Source of the DNA: Chrysaora quinquecirrha
Lineage: Eukaryota > Cnidaria > Scyphozoa > Semaeostomeae > Pelagiidae
DNA length: 64,000 bases
Direction of reading: 5' to 3'
Assembly: GCA_014526335.1 (NCBI GenBank)
Contig: JACTAT010000040.1
Coordinates: forward strand, 7,412,045-7,476,044
The notes under the pieces are model-generated. The model did no database searches. It was not told the origin of the DNA and saw nothing but the letters and a program-made list of their open reading frames with translations. The position numbers were made by a program, and so were the translations under genes. Shown piece by piece: positions 1 through 11,669 of this stretch; positions within the stretch are counted from its first letter, which is position 1, and the number at the start of each line of letters is the position of its first letter.

Positions 1-180
1 AACAAGTTTCGACCATTTGGGCACATCGCAAAACATTGTTGATCAAGTGTATGCTGCTTGCGACAAGCAGGTGTTTTCTAGTGTTGTCTATGCTTTATGA
101 TTCTGTATGTAGAGAAATGTTTTGTGATGTTGCAATGTGGCAAAACATTGCTTGAAGAGCAAATTCTATATGCGGGCGGA
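1..180. repeat. Fragment of a dispersed repeat
   Basis: The segment repeats phrases such as GCAAAACATTG and TTGCGACAAGCA, which also occur in the inverted-repeat element at 13210-13474. It looks like a diverged or truncated copy of that family cut by the window edge. No coding potential was seen. Confidence 0.4.
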
Positions 181-237
181 CGCCTGCAACAGTTCTTCTT
201 CTTAAGCCAGAGTTATATCAGTATTGCATACATTCAG

Positions 238-410
238 AACTAGCTGGCGACTGCTTATTGGCGATTTTTGGAACTATTTTATCGCAACATGAGCACAATG
301 GCAAGTGGCAACTAGTTGGTAACTAGTTCCTTTTTGACAGCAACTTGTCGCACACAGATCCAGAAATTAGTTCCGAAAAATCGCCGATTAGCAGTCGCTA
401 ATTAGCTTGA
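238..410. mobile_element. MITE with about 35-bp terminal inverted repeats
   Basis: The left end (AACTAGCTGGCGACTGCTTA, then GGCGATTTTT and GGAACTA) reappears as a reverse complement at about 365-410 with a few mismatches. The interior is about 100 bp and non-coding. This is a small non-autonomous DNA-transposon-like element. I could not define the target duplication or superfamily. Confidence 0.55.
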
Positions 411-1082
411 CTGTGCGCAATGTTGACATAAGCCTCGCTTCACACAATAAAGACATTCAATTTTTCTTTTTTCAATGTTCCAAAAACTGTATCGCACTAG
501 GAGATGAGAAGCAGAAAGTATCGGCACTGGCCAAAGCTTTAGCTCATCAAAGGTAGAAATTTTCAAAGAGAGCATGATTTATACAACATAGGATTTTAAG
601 AAATCAAACAGCCATACCGCTTCGTAAAATAGTATCTGAGGCACTGGCTCGTCGCAAATTGTTTCACAGAATTCTTTAAATAACAAATAACCTGGAAAAA
701 ATGAATTAAATGTAAGGAAATTGAAACATTATACCGCTTTTGTATCATAGTTCTATTTACTAAAGGAGATACATTTGCGGAATTTTTCAAATGAAAATGC
801 AATGGTTTCTTTGCGCTTTCATCCCCCGTCTACAGAACACCGGCAAATCTGCGACTGAAGAGGCAAACTTTGTAGGTGACTCCGCAAGGGTTTGGAACCA
901 TGAACTTGCAAATTGTGGGTGGATACTAACCAGTACACCACATGACAGGTGTAATGACAGTAAGGCATCAAAACTTGCAAGGAAGAGTGACTGAGCAATG
1001 ATTGGGCCTCCTTCTGTTATGAGGTTGCACGCAGGCTGGCTCTCTACACCAGTGACTGCAGGTGCAGCCACACCTTTAAATG

Positions 1083-1183
1083 GGTTAGTTAGTTAGTTAG
1101 TTAGTTATTTAGTTAGTTAGCTAGGTAGGTAGTTAGTTAGTAAGTTGGTTAGTTAGTTAGTTAGTTAGTTAGTTAGTAAGTTG

Positions 1184-1217
<34 letters not shown>

Positions 1218-1223
1218 AAGTTG

Positions 1224-1270
<47 letters not shown>

Positions 1271-1622
1271 GTTGGTTGGTTAGTTGGTTAGTTAGTTAGT
1301 TAGTTGGTTGGTTGGTTAGTTAGTTAGTTAGTTAATTGGTTAGTTAGTTGGTCAGTTGGTTAGTTGGTCAGTTAGTTAGTTAATTGGTTAGTTAGTTAGT
1401 TAGGTAGTTAGTTGGTTGGTTGGTGTTTGGTTAGTTAGCTGGGTAGGTGGTTAGTTGGTTTGTAAGTTAGTTAATTGGTTGGTTGGTTGGTTAGACAGTT
1501 AGTTAGTTAGATAGATAGATAGACAGTTAGTCAGTTAGTTAGTTAGTTAGTGAGTTTGTTAGTTAGTTAGTTAGTTAGACAGTTAGTTAGTTAGATAGTT
1601 AGACAGTTAGTTAGTTAGTTAA

Positions 1623-1656
<34 letters not shown>

Positions 1657-1817
1657 GTTTAGTTAGTTAGCTAGGTAGGTAGTTAGTTAGTTTGTAAGTT
1701 AGTTAGTTAGTTGGTTGGTTAGTTAGACAGTTAGTTAGTTAGATAGATAGATAGACAGTTAGTCAGTTAGTTAGTTAGTTAGAAAGTTAGTTAGTTAGTT
1801 AGTTAGTTAGTTAGATA
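1083..1817. repeat. (TTAG)n microsatellite
   Basis: About 735 bp of GTTA/TTAG tetranucleotide with interruptions (TTGG, TAGA, TAAG). Blocks containing GATAGATAGATAGACAGTTA recur at about 1509 and 1740, which indicates segmental duplication inside the array. A second locus of the same repeat lies near 11.7-12.3 kb. Confidence 0.95.
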
Positions 1818-1989
1818 AACAGTTACTTTACAAGGTACGGGTTTCTGTGCTAAGCAAAAGGGGTCCACCAAATAGCCCAGGGCTAATCTATAAGCAGTGT
1901 GACCCCAGTCCTTCCTCTTTATGTGACCACATCTCGTAATTCTTCTTGCCTTTTGCCTGGAATTACAGAGAGCTTCTCTTTCCTCCTTG

Positions 1990-2090
1990 CTCTTTGTGAC
2001 AAGTTTGATCTTGGTGGGAATCAGACCCACAATCAATAGCTTGTGCTTCTGACTCACTCACCACTTGGTCATTCTGACCACTGAAAGTGT
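1990..2090 (-). mobile_element. tRNA-like SINE head, diverged
   Basis: On the minus strand, TGACCAAGTGG resembles a pol III A box. It is followed about 45 bases later by GGTCTGATTCC, a one-mismatch B box inside a 5-bp T-arm-like stem (GTGGG/CCCAC). The flank at 1820-1990 may be the SINE body. No clear poly-A tail or target duplication was found. Confidence 0.35.
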
Positions 2091-2469
2091 GTGACTGAAT
2101 ATAGCTGAATGTGTTCTTAATCAAGTCCAACAACACCTATTATGTTTTGATATGGAGAAAGTACCCAATTTCAATTTGTTTTAAAGATGGTTTTGACATC
2201 TGTCTTCATGAAACGGATTATTTTAAAAGAGAATTCATGTACCTGCTGTAGATAGAATATGTCAATAACAAGCAAAGAATACTCAAACAAAGGATGGAAT
2301 TGGTATATGGGTCAGAGCTTAGAAAGTCATCATATTGCAAATGAAGACATCTGCTTATGTTTTGATTTGAAAGCTGATTTGCATAATTATATTCATCAAG
2401 TTAGAGCAACAGTCCTTCAAAAAGAATAGATTTTGTAATGAAAATCTTGTCACTGTCATAACATCCTCA

Positions 2470-2845
2470 GATTAACCCTTGGGGCTTCAAAATGCAGCAA
2501 TTTTTTTGGATGTGAGCTCATCAAGGGGTTAATATGAGGGGGGGCTTATAAAAAGTTCCATTGAATGATTTTAATAGGGGCTTCATAATTTAGGGCATTT
2601 TTTGCATGTGAGCTCATCAAGGGGTTAATATGAGGGGGGCTTATAAAAAGTTCCATTGAATGATATGATTTTAATTTCCTTTCCATTTTCAATTGAGAAC
2701 AGAAAAGATGCAAGTGTCAAATTCAAGAGAATGAACAAGGATAGGGGCATATCGAAGAGTGGGGGCTAATAAACAATGTTTAGGCTTAGCTTTAGCCCCA
2801 AAAGGGGGGTTTATTTGAGGGGGATTATATCTGGGGGGCAAATTC
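2470..2845. repeat. Tandem duplication in a G-rich dispersed repeat
   Basis: A unit of about 95 bp containing GAGCTCATCAAGGGGTTAAT and GGGGGGCTTATAAAAAGTTC is present twice (about 2485-2580 and 2581-2670). It is followed by more G-run segments (AGGGGGGTTTATTTG, GGGGGATTATATCTGG). It looks like a non-coding repeat in a GRK2/3 intron or its surroundings. Confidence 0.6.
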
Positions 2846-4383
2846 AAGGGTTTACAGTATAACATCTGGAGATGAGCTAATGTAATCTATGGGTAGGCTT
2901 GTCTGCAGCAGTTTATGGTTACCCTTATCACCTATTTTGTTACCCTTATTTTCAGGAGTCTGCCCCCTCTGCACTGAACTGGTCCTGGTATCACTGGCCC
3001 ATAAATACATGAAATTTTTAGTTTTCTGTCATTTTAAAGCTCAAATTTACCTTTTACTGGAATTTTACGGATATTTATTTACATAGTACAAAAAATTATC
3101 CAAAATTCTTGTTTAATTTTCGGGGATCTCAGTAATCTTGAAAATATTGTCTGTCTGACACTCCTCCAATTAATTAAGTCCACACCCAAAAAACCTTTGT
3201 TTTGTATTTTAAGAGAGTATAATCTAATCAAAGAAAAAGCAGTTGTGGTATATGCAAATTTATTTTAGCCTTTCCTGTTGGTGAAACATGCAAAGAAATA
3301 GTTCAATTTGAATTTTTTTTTTTAAATTTTACCTAAATCCCAAGCCAATTTTTTCCAAAACACTAAAGCAATCAGAAGAGCTGAAATTTGGAATTTTCAG
3401 AAACTTCTAAAAGAATGGAGGTTTAATACTTGAATGACAAATGAGTACTAGGGTCTTTCAGAAGCATGTTTTCAAGGTTTTTTTCTTCAAGGATAAGTTC
3501 TAATCAAGAGTGTACCATGTACAAAGTTTTTGAAATAGTACATTAATTGACCTGGAAATTAAAGTTAGAGTTGTTTTCAAGAGGAACTGACAAATCTTAA
3601 ATGGCATTCCACCCAACAAGGAAGCCAGCTCGTTGTAAGAACAAGCAGCTATAAGTTATCAGAAGATAAAGCAACTTCACGGATTGAGGTACCTGGAAGT
3701 TACCATGACAATTTTTGCAAATTTTCATTGCTAAGAGGGATTTCAAAGATGGACAAACTGGATCAAATTTTTTAAACATCTATATCTATTTATGAAGCAC
3801 TCTTCCTGGTTTAAACATTCATGGTTGACTATTCACTGATTATTTATGGACTAATTTAATTGATTAAAAGTTTTGAGTATAATAGCTTTTACCTGTTGCA
3901 TAAAAGTTTTCTTATTAAAAATTAATGACAATGAAATGAAATAATTCAAGTAGCCAAGGTGTGCTGGCTGTGGTGGCCAATGCCGATGACAGATTTTGAC
4001 ATTATTTCAGCAAAAGATACACAGGCGAGGATGTTTAGAAGATTTGCTCAGCTTTGCTAGGCTATTAAATCACCCTTTATCAAAATTGATTACCCCCAGA
4101 GAACTGAGATCAGCTGATTAAGGTGTTCCCCAGACAGAACCAGCAGATGCATAAGTTTTTGATAGTTTTTATTTTCCCCAGGAAAAGCTTAGAAACAAGC
4201 TTTTTCAAAAACGGCAGAGCATATCCCAAAGCTGCAAAAATCAATTGTTTGACTGTTGAGGGAATTCTGAAATAGATAGCTAAGTCCAATTTTCCAGAAG
4301 GTGGTGTTGTTCTTAGGCCGGTTGGTTGGACAAGTAATAATAAAGACTCAAATTAAATTGTAGAAAATGTATTTTATTCTTAC
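2846..4383. other. Non-coding stretch, probable GRK2/3 intron
   Basis: The stretch is AT-rich, and no exon of the expected GRK2/3 RGS or kinase domain, RNA gene or clear repeat was recognised. It lies downstream, in gene orientation, of the second GRK coding exon, so it is most simply intron 2. Confidence 0.5.
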
Positions 4384-5107
4384 CAATTTTCTGGTCAAAG
4401 ATACTGGAGAAAGTAACTTCTGATCTGTCACTGAGATATTTGTGCATGACACTGTACACCCTGAAAGTCAAAAGGGAAAAAAATCAAAACAAGAATCGTC
4501 TTATTTGGATCGGATCTTATTAATCATGATGATTTCCAGAATAGCCTGTTCTATAAAACTCCTAATAACAAAATCGAGATAAAACTGTTGTTAAATATAC
4601 ATAACATAGAATTTCATTACTTCAAATAATCTTATGATTAATATAACGAGGACTTTGATCGACCATAGCTGTTGCTAAGTTGAGCAGACCTGGCCTAAGA
4701 TTGTTTTCTTCCTGTCCTGTTTGGAGACGGTATCTCCTATTAGAAAAAACCCGGCATTTAATTCTCAAAATATCTCTTCCATCCCATTATGGACTGGAAA
4801 TATGGTACCAAACTTTGAGAAAGTAGGCCTTCAGTATTTTTTTCTGTGGTGCATTTCGTGTGCACTTCAAACAGTTGCTCAAAATAGCGAAAAATTTTGT
4901 GTAAACAAACTCAAAAATCAGTAGGACTTACTTAGCGGCAAAATTGCAAGAAAGATGACAATCTTGCAAGCAAAATATTTACTAAAATACTTACGAAGCA
5001 TCAGGTAATACAATTTTCTTGCTTGCCCTTGCTGCAGGAGTTGATTTCGACTTTTCCATTGCCATTAAATAGCTCACATCCGCGAGCACAGCCTCAAGGT
5101 CGGCCAT
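4384..5107 (-). CDS. GRK2: G protein-coupled receptor kinase 2/3, first two coding exons (partial)
   Basis: Exon 1 runs 5107 to 4995. It encodes a 37-residue N terminus starting [20 protein letters not shown], which is nearly invariant in animal GRK2/3 (beta-adrenergic receptor kinases). It ends in phase 2 at a GTAAGT donor. Exon 2 runs 4460 to 4384, with a TTTCAG acceptor, and encodes [15 protein letters not shown], then [10 protein letters not shown] and a split Gly, before GTAAGA. These match the start of the RGS-homology domain. The full-length family (about 690 residues) adds the kinase and PH domains, which must lie beyond the left edge. The enzyme phosphorylates activated GPCRs at the membrane and recruits arrestin. 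The ATG choice follows the conserved terminus. The open frame above it to 5293 is probably 5' untranslated. GRK2 and GRK3 cannot be separated; invertebrates usually have one. Confidence 0.93.
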
Positions 5108-6116
5108 TTTGAAGGCGTACACAATCCAAACTTTCAAAAGCTTGACTCCTTCCTGAATTTTGTTGCTTGTTTGTTGAGCCGAGCCATTATACCAAACCAG
5201 GGGAAATATCATGAGAACTTGTATGGATTTTTTTCTACGCAAATTTAAGCGCAAATTTACGGTATAAAAATTACTAAAAGCTAAATTAATCATTTCTGCC
5301 TGTCGCTTAGTAAAAGTTAGATTAGATCTGGATGTGACGAAAAATTATGGTGACTCCCACTCTTTCCCTCTGATTGTGAGTTTAAGAAGTTAGATCTTCA
5401 GGTGACGGGTGTTGTGTTGCTTGCAGCTGGTCCTCCAATTTGAGGGTAGCAGAAGGTAGTAAATCGGGAGGTGCGGCGTGTCAGCTGATCGGGTCGGGTG
5501 TCTATTTGTACCTGACCTGTGCAGATCTTCTTCATTGTTGGCAATAGCCAACGATCTACTGCGATCTAGATCATTTACACAGATATCCCTGCCGTTGGGA
5601 TACACAATACTGGTTATAATGCAGTGACAGGGGTGATAGTCGTCCCGTCCAAAGCATCCGTTATTGCTCCTAGAAACAAGTTAAACAATACTGGGGACTG
5701 GGTATAGAGGACAGCCTTGTAGTTTGAAATTTGCCCCCCTTTTAGGCTTCAAACAGCACTCAATTCGTTGTTTGTACGGTGATGTCAAAAATGTGATCAG
5801 GTGCAGTCGCTAGGATCTCAGTAGTAAGGTTACGAACATAAAAAATTCAGGAATGAACGGGGAATGAACCGACCCTCGAGAGAGGCTGCCTTCTCTGAGT
5901 GTCAAATAGAGAATTTTGAATCTGAAACTGCTGCATTTTAAAATGGTTATAGTCATTGTAAATGCCATGAGTCAAATAAAGAAATATGTTCGATAACGAG
6001 GACGACTTGGATGGCTTAAAATTGGTCGCCGGACGTAGAAGTTAATTTTTCTTGACTCTGACTATGCTAAACTGACGTGTTGCATAATCAGGGTCAGGAT
6101 AGCAACATGCTTCAAG
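5108..6116. other. GRK2/3 5' flank and intergenic sequence
   Basis: The 5' leader and promoter of GRK2/3 should lie here on the minus strand. I saw no convincing TATA or initiator. A fragment of the tRNA-derived SINE body is embedded at about 5798-5835. No other gene was seen. Confidence 0.4.
5798..5835 (-). mobile_element. SINE fragment
   Basis: Carries CAGTCGCTAGGATCTCAGTA followed by GTAAGGTTA, the most conserved part of the SINE body seen in full at 16598, 29302, 30050, 45598 and 49785. The rest of the element is missing or unrecognisable. Confidence 0.55.
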
Positions 6117-6123
6117 TCTGCAG

Positions 6124-6470
6124 CCCGGGGGGGTAACTTCAATAGATCAGTGACGGGGGTGTGCCATTTTCGTAATAAAAAGTAGACCCCAAAATTTATG
6201 AAAATTCTAAAAAGTATACCCCAAAGTGCCCAAAGAAATTTGAATATAGTACATAGAAATACTCAAAAGTCATTTTTTTAGAGTTATGGAGCTGAAATTT
6301 ATTTGGCAGTTATTGTGAATTTATCAAAATTGATCATCTTAGCAAAAATGATACCCCAAGTTTGTAATTTTAGCAAATTTGATACCCCAAAATTTATTTT
6401 CGATCCCTAAAAAGGTACCTCAAAAAATGGCACATCCCGTACCCATACATATGGGAGTTACCCCCCGGGG
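6124..6470. mobile_element. MITE with CCCGGGGG termini and 7-bp target duplication
   Basis: The termini are CCCGGGGGGGTAACTTC and GGGAGTTACCCCCCGGGG. Both sides are flanked by TCTGCAG (6117-6123 and 6471-6477), which reads as a 7-bp target duplication. The interior is AT-rich and repeats 'ATACCCCAA' several times in both halves. No transposase is present. A likely partial relative (CCCCGGGGGGTACTC) occurs near 53471. Confidence 0.7.
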
Positions 6471-6707
6471 TCTGCAGAATAGACTGAATTTGAGAGGCTT
6501 TTGTTACTCTTGGGGTGAGGTCCTAATATCCCTCATCCATAATAATTTTTCCAAACATATGTATGCCTTATAACCTGTATGCTACTGTATCTTAAAATAT
6601 CTTCCTTTTATCCCTTATTCCACCAAAAAACACACAATGAACCCCATACAATCTCTAGAATTATCCCATATCCCTTCAATTTTTTTTGAAATATGTCCCG
6701 AATACAC

Positions 6708-6946
6708 TAGTGAGGGTTTTTTAGCGGGGGGCTACATGTTCCCTTGTTCCCTTGAGAAGATCCACTTGTTCCCTGGAATTTTTTCGGATGATTTTTCAGA
6801 TTGATGGTCAAGCAGATTGTTATGGAGGATATTACCTGATCCTGTTTCCATATGTTCCCTTGTTCCCGTTTAATTTTGGCCCTTGTTCCCTCGATACATT
6901 TCACATGTTCCCATGTTCCCTAAAACCCCTAAACGACTCTCTAATA
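6708..6946. mobile_element. Repeat with TGTTCCC subterminal motifs
   Basis: Multiple copies of TGTTCCC(T/A) lie in the right and left thirds. Weak inverted ends (AGGGTTTTTTAGCGGGG versus CCCCTAAACGACTCTC) suggest a non-autonomous DNA element. The short ORFs inside on both strands are by-products of the repeats. Confidence 0.4.
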
Positions 6947-6970
6947 GGGCCTCATTTGATTTCTGCATTA

Positions 6971-7356
6971 CACTTTCTTTTAATAAGCAACTGGATTTTT
7001 GTCCAGCCCTCAAAGTTGCTTAAAATTTTAAACATTTCAGCCCTCGAAGTTGCTTGAAAGTTGCTTAACATTTTATGTACCTAACAACCACCCCTGACAT
7101 CGCGGGTCAAATTCTTCAACTGTTAGGCCTACAACACGACTTTTGGGAAACAGAAAGTGGGAGGAGGTTAGCTAACACACTTCAACATGTAAAACATCAG
7201 AACAAACGATTTCCTAATAACAAGAAAGCGTATAAGCTTGGTTGTTTTACTTGTTAGTTGCTAACAGTAATTCAATTGAGCCCTCAACTTGCTTAATGTT
7301 AAGGTCAGTTCAGCCCTACCTAGTTGCTTATTGAGCGGTTGTTTATTAAAAAAATG
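6971..7356. mobile_element. TA-flanked MITE, TAAGCAAC family, copy 1
   Basis: The ends are CACTTTCTTTTAATAAGCAA and a right end containing TTATTAAAAAAATG, each bordered by TA. The interior has the family hallmarks: several AGTTGCTTA/TAAGCAACT repeats, GCCCTCAA blocks and TGTTAGGCCTA. It can be aligned over most of its length, in reverse orientation, with the copy at 23063-23435. It lies just upstream of the CALHM-like gene. Confidence 0.75.
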
Positions 7357-7756
7357 TAGCGCTCTAGTTTCAGAACTTTTGGTTTCAGTTTCTTACAGTT
7401 TTTTCTTACAGAACAACTTGCACTGAAAGATCAAACGAATGAATGAGTGAAATGAGAGAGGAGCGAGATAATAAATATTAGGTTAATGGATGAATGGATT
7501 GAAAGAAAAGACAAAAAAAATAAGAAACAGAAACATCTTTTTTCACAAAACGGGGATTCCGTTTATAATCCATGAAAGGGAAATGCGGAACCATATTTGT
7601 GAATTCTCGAAACCTCGAGGATCGAAATCCACTCCCAAAACCAAATACGATATAAAACAAGGGTCTGGCGAGAAAAATTGCTTCGTTTTGCTTCAAACTG
7701 TAAAATCTAAAGACTGAAGAGGTGGATGAACTCAAGGACTAATCAATTCTGCGAAG

Positions 7757-9740
7757 ATGTCAATAACCGTTGAGTTTGCTAATAGGCTCTCAACAGTCTT
7801 CAAAGAGCAAGGAAGATCAATAACGACATTTCTGATCGTCATTGTTACTTCAACTTTAAACCAAGTTCTCTCTAAAAACTTCTTCAAATGCCCACAACAA
7901 GCTCACAAGGAATACGGCCTGTGCTTTTTATTTGGTCCTGCATTGATGCTGGCGATGATGACCATACTTTTCTCATTTGGAACCAGCACGGCCATGGCAG
8001 GAATTTGCAAAAAGGATAAAGACGTTCCCAAAGAAGGAAAGGGTGGAAAACGAAAACGTACTTGGCTTTTTATACTTCGCAAAACTTGTTTGACTTTGGG
8101 GCAGAGTTTGATTGCTTTTGCATGCTGGATTGTACTGACATTGCTCACCACTGATACCTACAGTTGCATTACAATTGGGCCTATGCCGAAGAGTAAAACT
8201 GCTTTGTCAAATTATATGACAGAAAAAGAAAAGATTGACTCGCATTCGAAAATTGCTGGTTTCATTTTATTGGTCGCCTGCTTGGCAATCTCAATGGCAA
8301 TGCACTTCATTGTGAAATGCTGCTATGCAGATCAAACACAAAAACCTTTGCCAAGTATGCTAAGGTAAGCTTATTGATTACTATTGTATTATATTGTATT
8401 AGCTATTTTGTATTGTATTGTATTGTATTGCATTGTATTGTATTGTATTGTATTGTATTGTATTGTATTGTATTGTATTGTATTGTATTGTATTGTATTG
8501 TATTGTATTGTATTGTATTGTATTGCATTGCATTGTATTGTATTGTATTGTATTGTATTGTATTGTATTGTATTGTATTGTATTGTATTGTATTGTATTG
8601 TATTGTATTGTATTGTATTGTATTGTATTGTATTGTATTGTATTGTATTGTATTGTATTGTATTGTATTGTATTGTATTGTATTGTATTGTATTGTATTG
8701 TATTGTATTGTATTGTATTGTATTGTATTGTATTGTATTGTATTGTATTGTATTGTATTGTATTGTATTGTATTGTATTGTATTGTATTGTATTGTATTG
8801 TATTGTATTGCATTGTATTGTATTGTATTGCATTGTATTGTATTGTATTGTATTCTATTGTATTGTATTGTATTGCATTGTATTGTATTGTATTGTATTG
8901 TATTGTATTGCATCGCATTGTATTGTATTGTATTGTATTGTATTGTATTGTATTGTATTGTAATGTAATGTATTGCATTGCATTGCATTGCATTGCATTG
9001 CACTGCACTGCATTGTATTGCACTGCACTGCATTGTATTGTATTGCATTGTATTGTATTGTATTGTATTGAAATGTATTGTTTTGTTTTGTTTTGAATTG
9101 TATTGTTTTGTATTGTATTGTATTGAAATTTATTGTTTTGTTTTGTTTGGCATTGTATTGTTTTGTATTGTATTGTAATGTATTGTATTGCATTGCAAAC
9201 ATTGCACTGCATTGTATTGTATTGTATTGTAGTACATTTTGTCATTTCATATCTTACAGGTATGACGAGTTAGAGGCATTGGCAGCAAACAAGGTATTTT
9301 CAGCTCATATGGAAGCAGTTGCAAAGCTTAATGGTATCCAGATTGCACACGAAGCACTTGGAACAACAGATTGCGCATTAAAATGCGTTGAAGATCAAAG
9401 CTGTATTCTCGATAGTTCAGTAATCGAAGTCAAGGACATTGAAGAAGTTCGTAAATTCTTAGCTTTGAGATATCCACGAATGGACTGTCTGGAGGATACT
9501 GCAACACCATATCGGAAAAGCGAAATCACATGGCAAAAGTTCTTGAAAAACACTGACCAATGCGATGGTTCCCCACAGAACAATACATCAGATACGAATG
9601 ACCATGACGATACTACTTGTTCTTATTTTCATTGTGAAAGAGTTTCTCCGAAGGGGTTCAAGAAAGAAGTGAAGATGGAACTCAATCCGACAACCAAGAA
9701 TAAACCAGAAATTGAAACATTACTTAATAGACATATATGA
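7757..9740 (+). CDS. Calcium homeostasis modulator (CALHM)-like channel, two exons
   Basis: Exon 1 is 7757-8364 and exon 2 is 9260-9740, joined by a phase-2 GT-AG intron; the product is 362 residues. CALHM features are visible in order. There is a short N terminus, then TM1 at about 22-40. Next comes the extracellular 'FKCP..(H)KEYGL' block (residues 43-55) running into TM2, and a basic loop (84-102). TM3 ends in 'DTYSCITIGP' (133-142), and TM4 is at about 165-188. The cytosolic helical tail starts YDELEALAANKVFSAH. The family forms large-pore ATP- and ion-permeable channels in the plasma membrane. Canonical CALHMs have a CxC pair in the first extracellular loop. Here only C45 is present (sequence CPQQ), and the second loop also has a single Cys (C137), so one of the two usual disulfides appears absent. 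The tail after residue 290 is Asn/Asp-rich and unalignable. The paralogue number is unknown. Confidence 0.8.
8380..9240. repeat. (TATTG)n pentanucleotide array filling the CALHM-like intron
   Basis: About 860 bp of TATTG repeats, nearly perfect from 8412 to about 8810. It becomes diverged toward 9240 through CATTG, CACTG, TTTTG and AAATG variants. It occupies nearly all of the intron 8365-9259. The long ORFs on both strands here (Leu-Tyr-Cys-Ile-Val type) result from the repeat lacking stops, not from genes. Confidence 0.98.
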
Positions 9741-10038
9741 GAAAAATATTTAATTTAGATGCAAAGATAAACTCACAACTAATATATAACAATCTTTTAT
9801 AGTTATCTACAAACCCAAACCAAGAGAAACGAGGGCTCTTTTGACAGTATGTTTAAACAAAGTCAATTTTACAGTTTTTAGCTAAGAGGGTAATCACTCC
9901 TCTCCCTTGGTTGAAACCCCGTCTTTTCTGTAATTTTTCCTAAATTTTAACACTGGGTCTAAACCATAGTTATAATGGCTTCAACTCTTTTTTAGTGTTT
10001 TAAGATCAGAAAGCTATTTCAAATGATATACAAATTTA

Positions 10039-10044
10039 AATAAA
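10039..10044 (+). promoter_or_regulatory. Candidate polyadenylation signal of the CALHM-like gene
   Basis: AATAAA about 300 bases after the stop codon at 9740, in AT-rich sequence. Earlier near-consensus hexamers are possible, so this is only the first perfect one noted. Confidence 0.4.
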
Positions 10045-11669
10045 TACATATATATGAAGGTGCTTCAATGCCTTTGAGTTCTTTGTCAGTTTGTCTATTC
10101 TTATATTTATACGATATTTAAAAGTAAATTTGTTTTCTATTTGTCTACTTTCACTTAAACAATTCCGGACATTCTCGTTGAGAAAACCACTGCACACGTG
10201 TTTTTCATAAGAAACTCTTTATACGAAACCCGTTGGCAGACCCCAAAATGGCCCACAAATTAGAGAAACTCCTCCAAATTAATGAGTGCTTGCTTTGAAG
10301 GTGCTTTGGGGTCTTGGGGTCTTGATCTACTCCCTGTGGACTAGTGTACTTGCTCCTACCTCATGGTTCAGGAGTTCAGATTTTTCTTTGTTATTTTATT
10401 TTAAGCTGGTATTGTTGGGGTGGTAATCGTGTGAGGGACCCAAGTCTGCTTTTTATCTCAGTCTGAGTATCTATATTTTTACTGATGCTAACAGCCTGGG
10501 GGCCCTAAAATGAAAAATGCCAAAAGGCCCCAACTGCCTCTATCATGCCATTGCGGCAATGGAATTGCCCCAACCACGGTAGCGTCACAGCAAAGAGTCA
10601 ATATCTCGTTAGCATATCTACTATCAGGTGCCTCATTGCCGTCCCTCTCGCTGATTAATTTTTTGAAAAACTTCCGACCCCCCCTCTTATTAGGACCCCC
10701 GCTTATTAAGATTTGCATTAATATTTATATCGATTTTTTTTACTTGTCTTACTGTGACGTTCTTGGTGTGAAATTTCGTTTCGTTTCAGCAAATTCCTGA
10801 CAACGTTTGTCAAACAAAATCCGACCCCCAGTCCATTAGATCCTGTCTTCAGTTGCAACTACATGCAAACCCTTCTCCAGCCCCCTCCCCCCCCCCGCCA
10901 ATAAGGCACCTAAGAGTGCTTCCAAGATCAAAGAGACTGTTGCTAAGTACCCTATTTCACTTGCTACATCTTCACTTGCTTGCTTGCACGCTACAAAAAT
11001 GCAAGGATAAACGCAATTACCAAAATTATGCAGCAGTGTAAAGCAACTTAAAACTTTGCAAATTTCTTGTGAATCTCCTTGCCCATTTAACAAAAGAAAC
11101 TCTTCTGTTTTATTTGGTCAAACGAAATCGTGTAAGAAACAAATTAAAGTTAATCCTAGGTACGCAACCCTTCAATCAATCAGCATTTTCGGTTCATTAA
11201 AAATTTTTATTTAATCTTAAATGTATGCATACGTGTTTCCTTAATTTCCAAATCCAGGAAGAAATGTCAAACCGTGTTGCACGCCAAGAAATCATCAAAT
11301 TTTACAAAGCTTTGCGACCGAACAGTCCGACGACCCTTGTTAACTTGATTGCAAATGCCGCAAAAACTCTAGTTTTTACACGCCTTCAAGTTCAAGACTT
11401 TTAATTCGTATCAACATGTATTCTACGTGCAGACGAGACGGACACTAAACAGGGTATTGAGTCTACATGGAGGCTATCAGTATGGGGCTAGCAATTGCAG
11501 TTTTGTCTGCCTGACATTAAATCTTTCCACCTTAATTGAACTCCTATGTTGTATTTACCCTGTTCTTTCGAAGATCTTCAACGACAATTGGTCATTGGTC
11601 ATATATTTCTAGCATTTCACAAATTATGCAAATTATGTTTATTCCCAAAGGCTGCTAAAATGCATTGTA
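10045..11669. other. Intergenic sequence with degenerate repeat
   Basis: No gene was recognised. Positions 10545-10635 contain a decayed match to the SINE (CCACGGTAGCGTCACAGC, then TCTCGTTAGC and CTACTATCAGG). A C-run (CCCTCCCCCCCCCCG) occurs at about 10887. The short ORFs lack family features. Confidence 0.4.

Noticed and set aside
1083..1817. (TTAG)n as an interstitial telomere
   Set aside because: Animal telomeres are TTAGGG or TTAGG; this is a four-base repeat with TTGG and TAGA variants, so a plain microsatellite fits.
8317..9245. Very long ORFs on both strands (up to 280 codons) of Leu-Tyr-Cys-Ile-Val or Gln-Tyr-Asn-Thr-Ile repeats
   Set aside because: They are translations of the TATTG array, which has no stop in most frames, and they lie inside the CALHM-like intron.
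10836..11093. Minus-strand 85-codon ORF as a gene
   Set aside because: The Gly-rich part comes from a C-run; no domain, no splice support.
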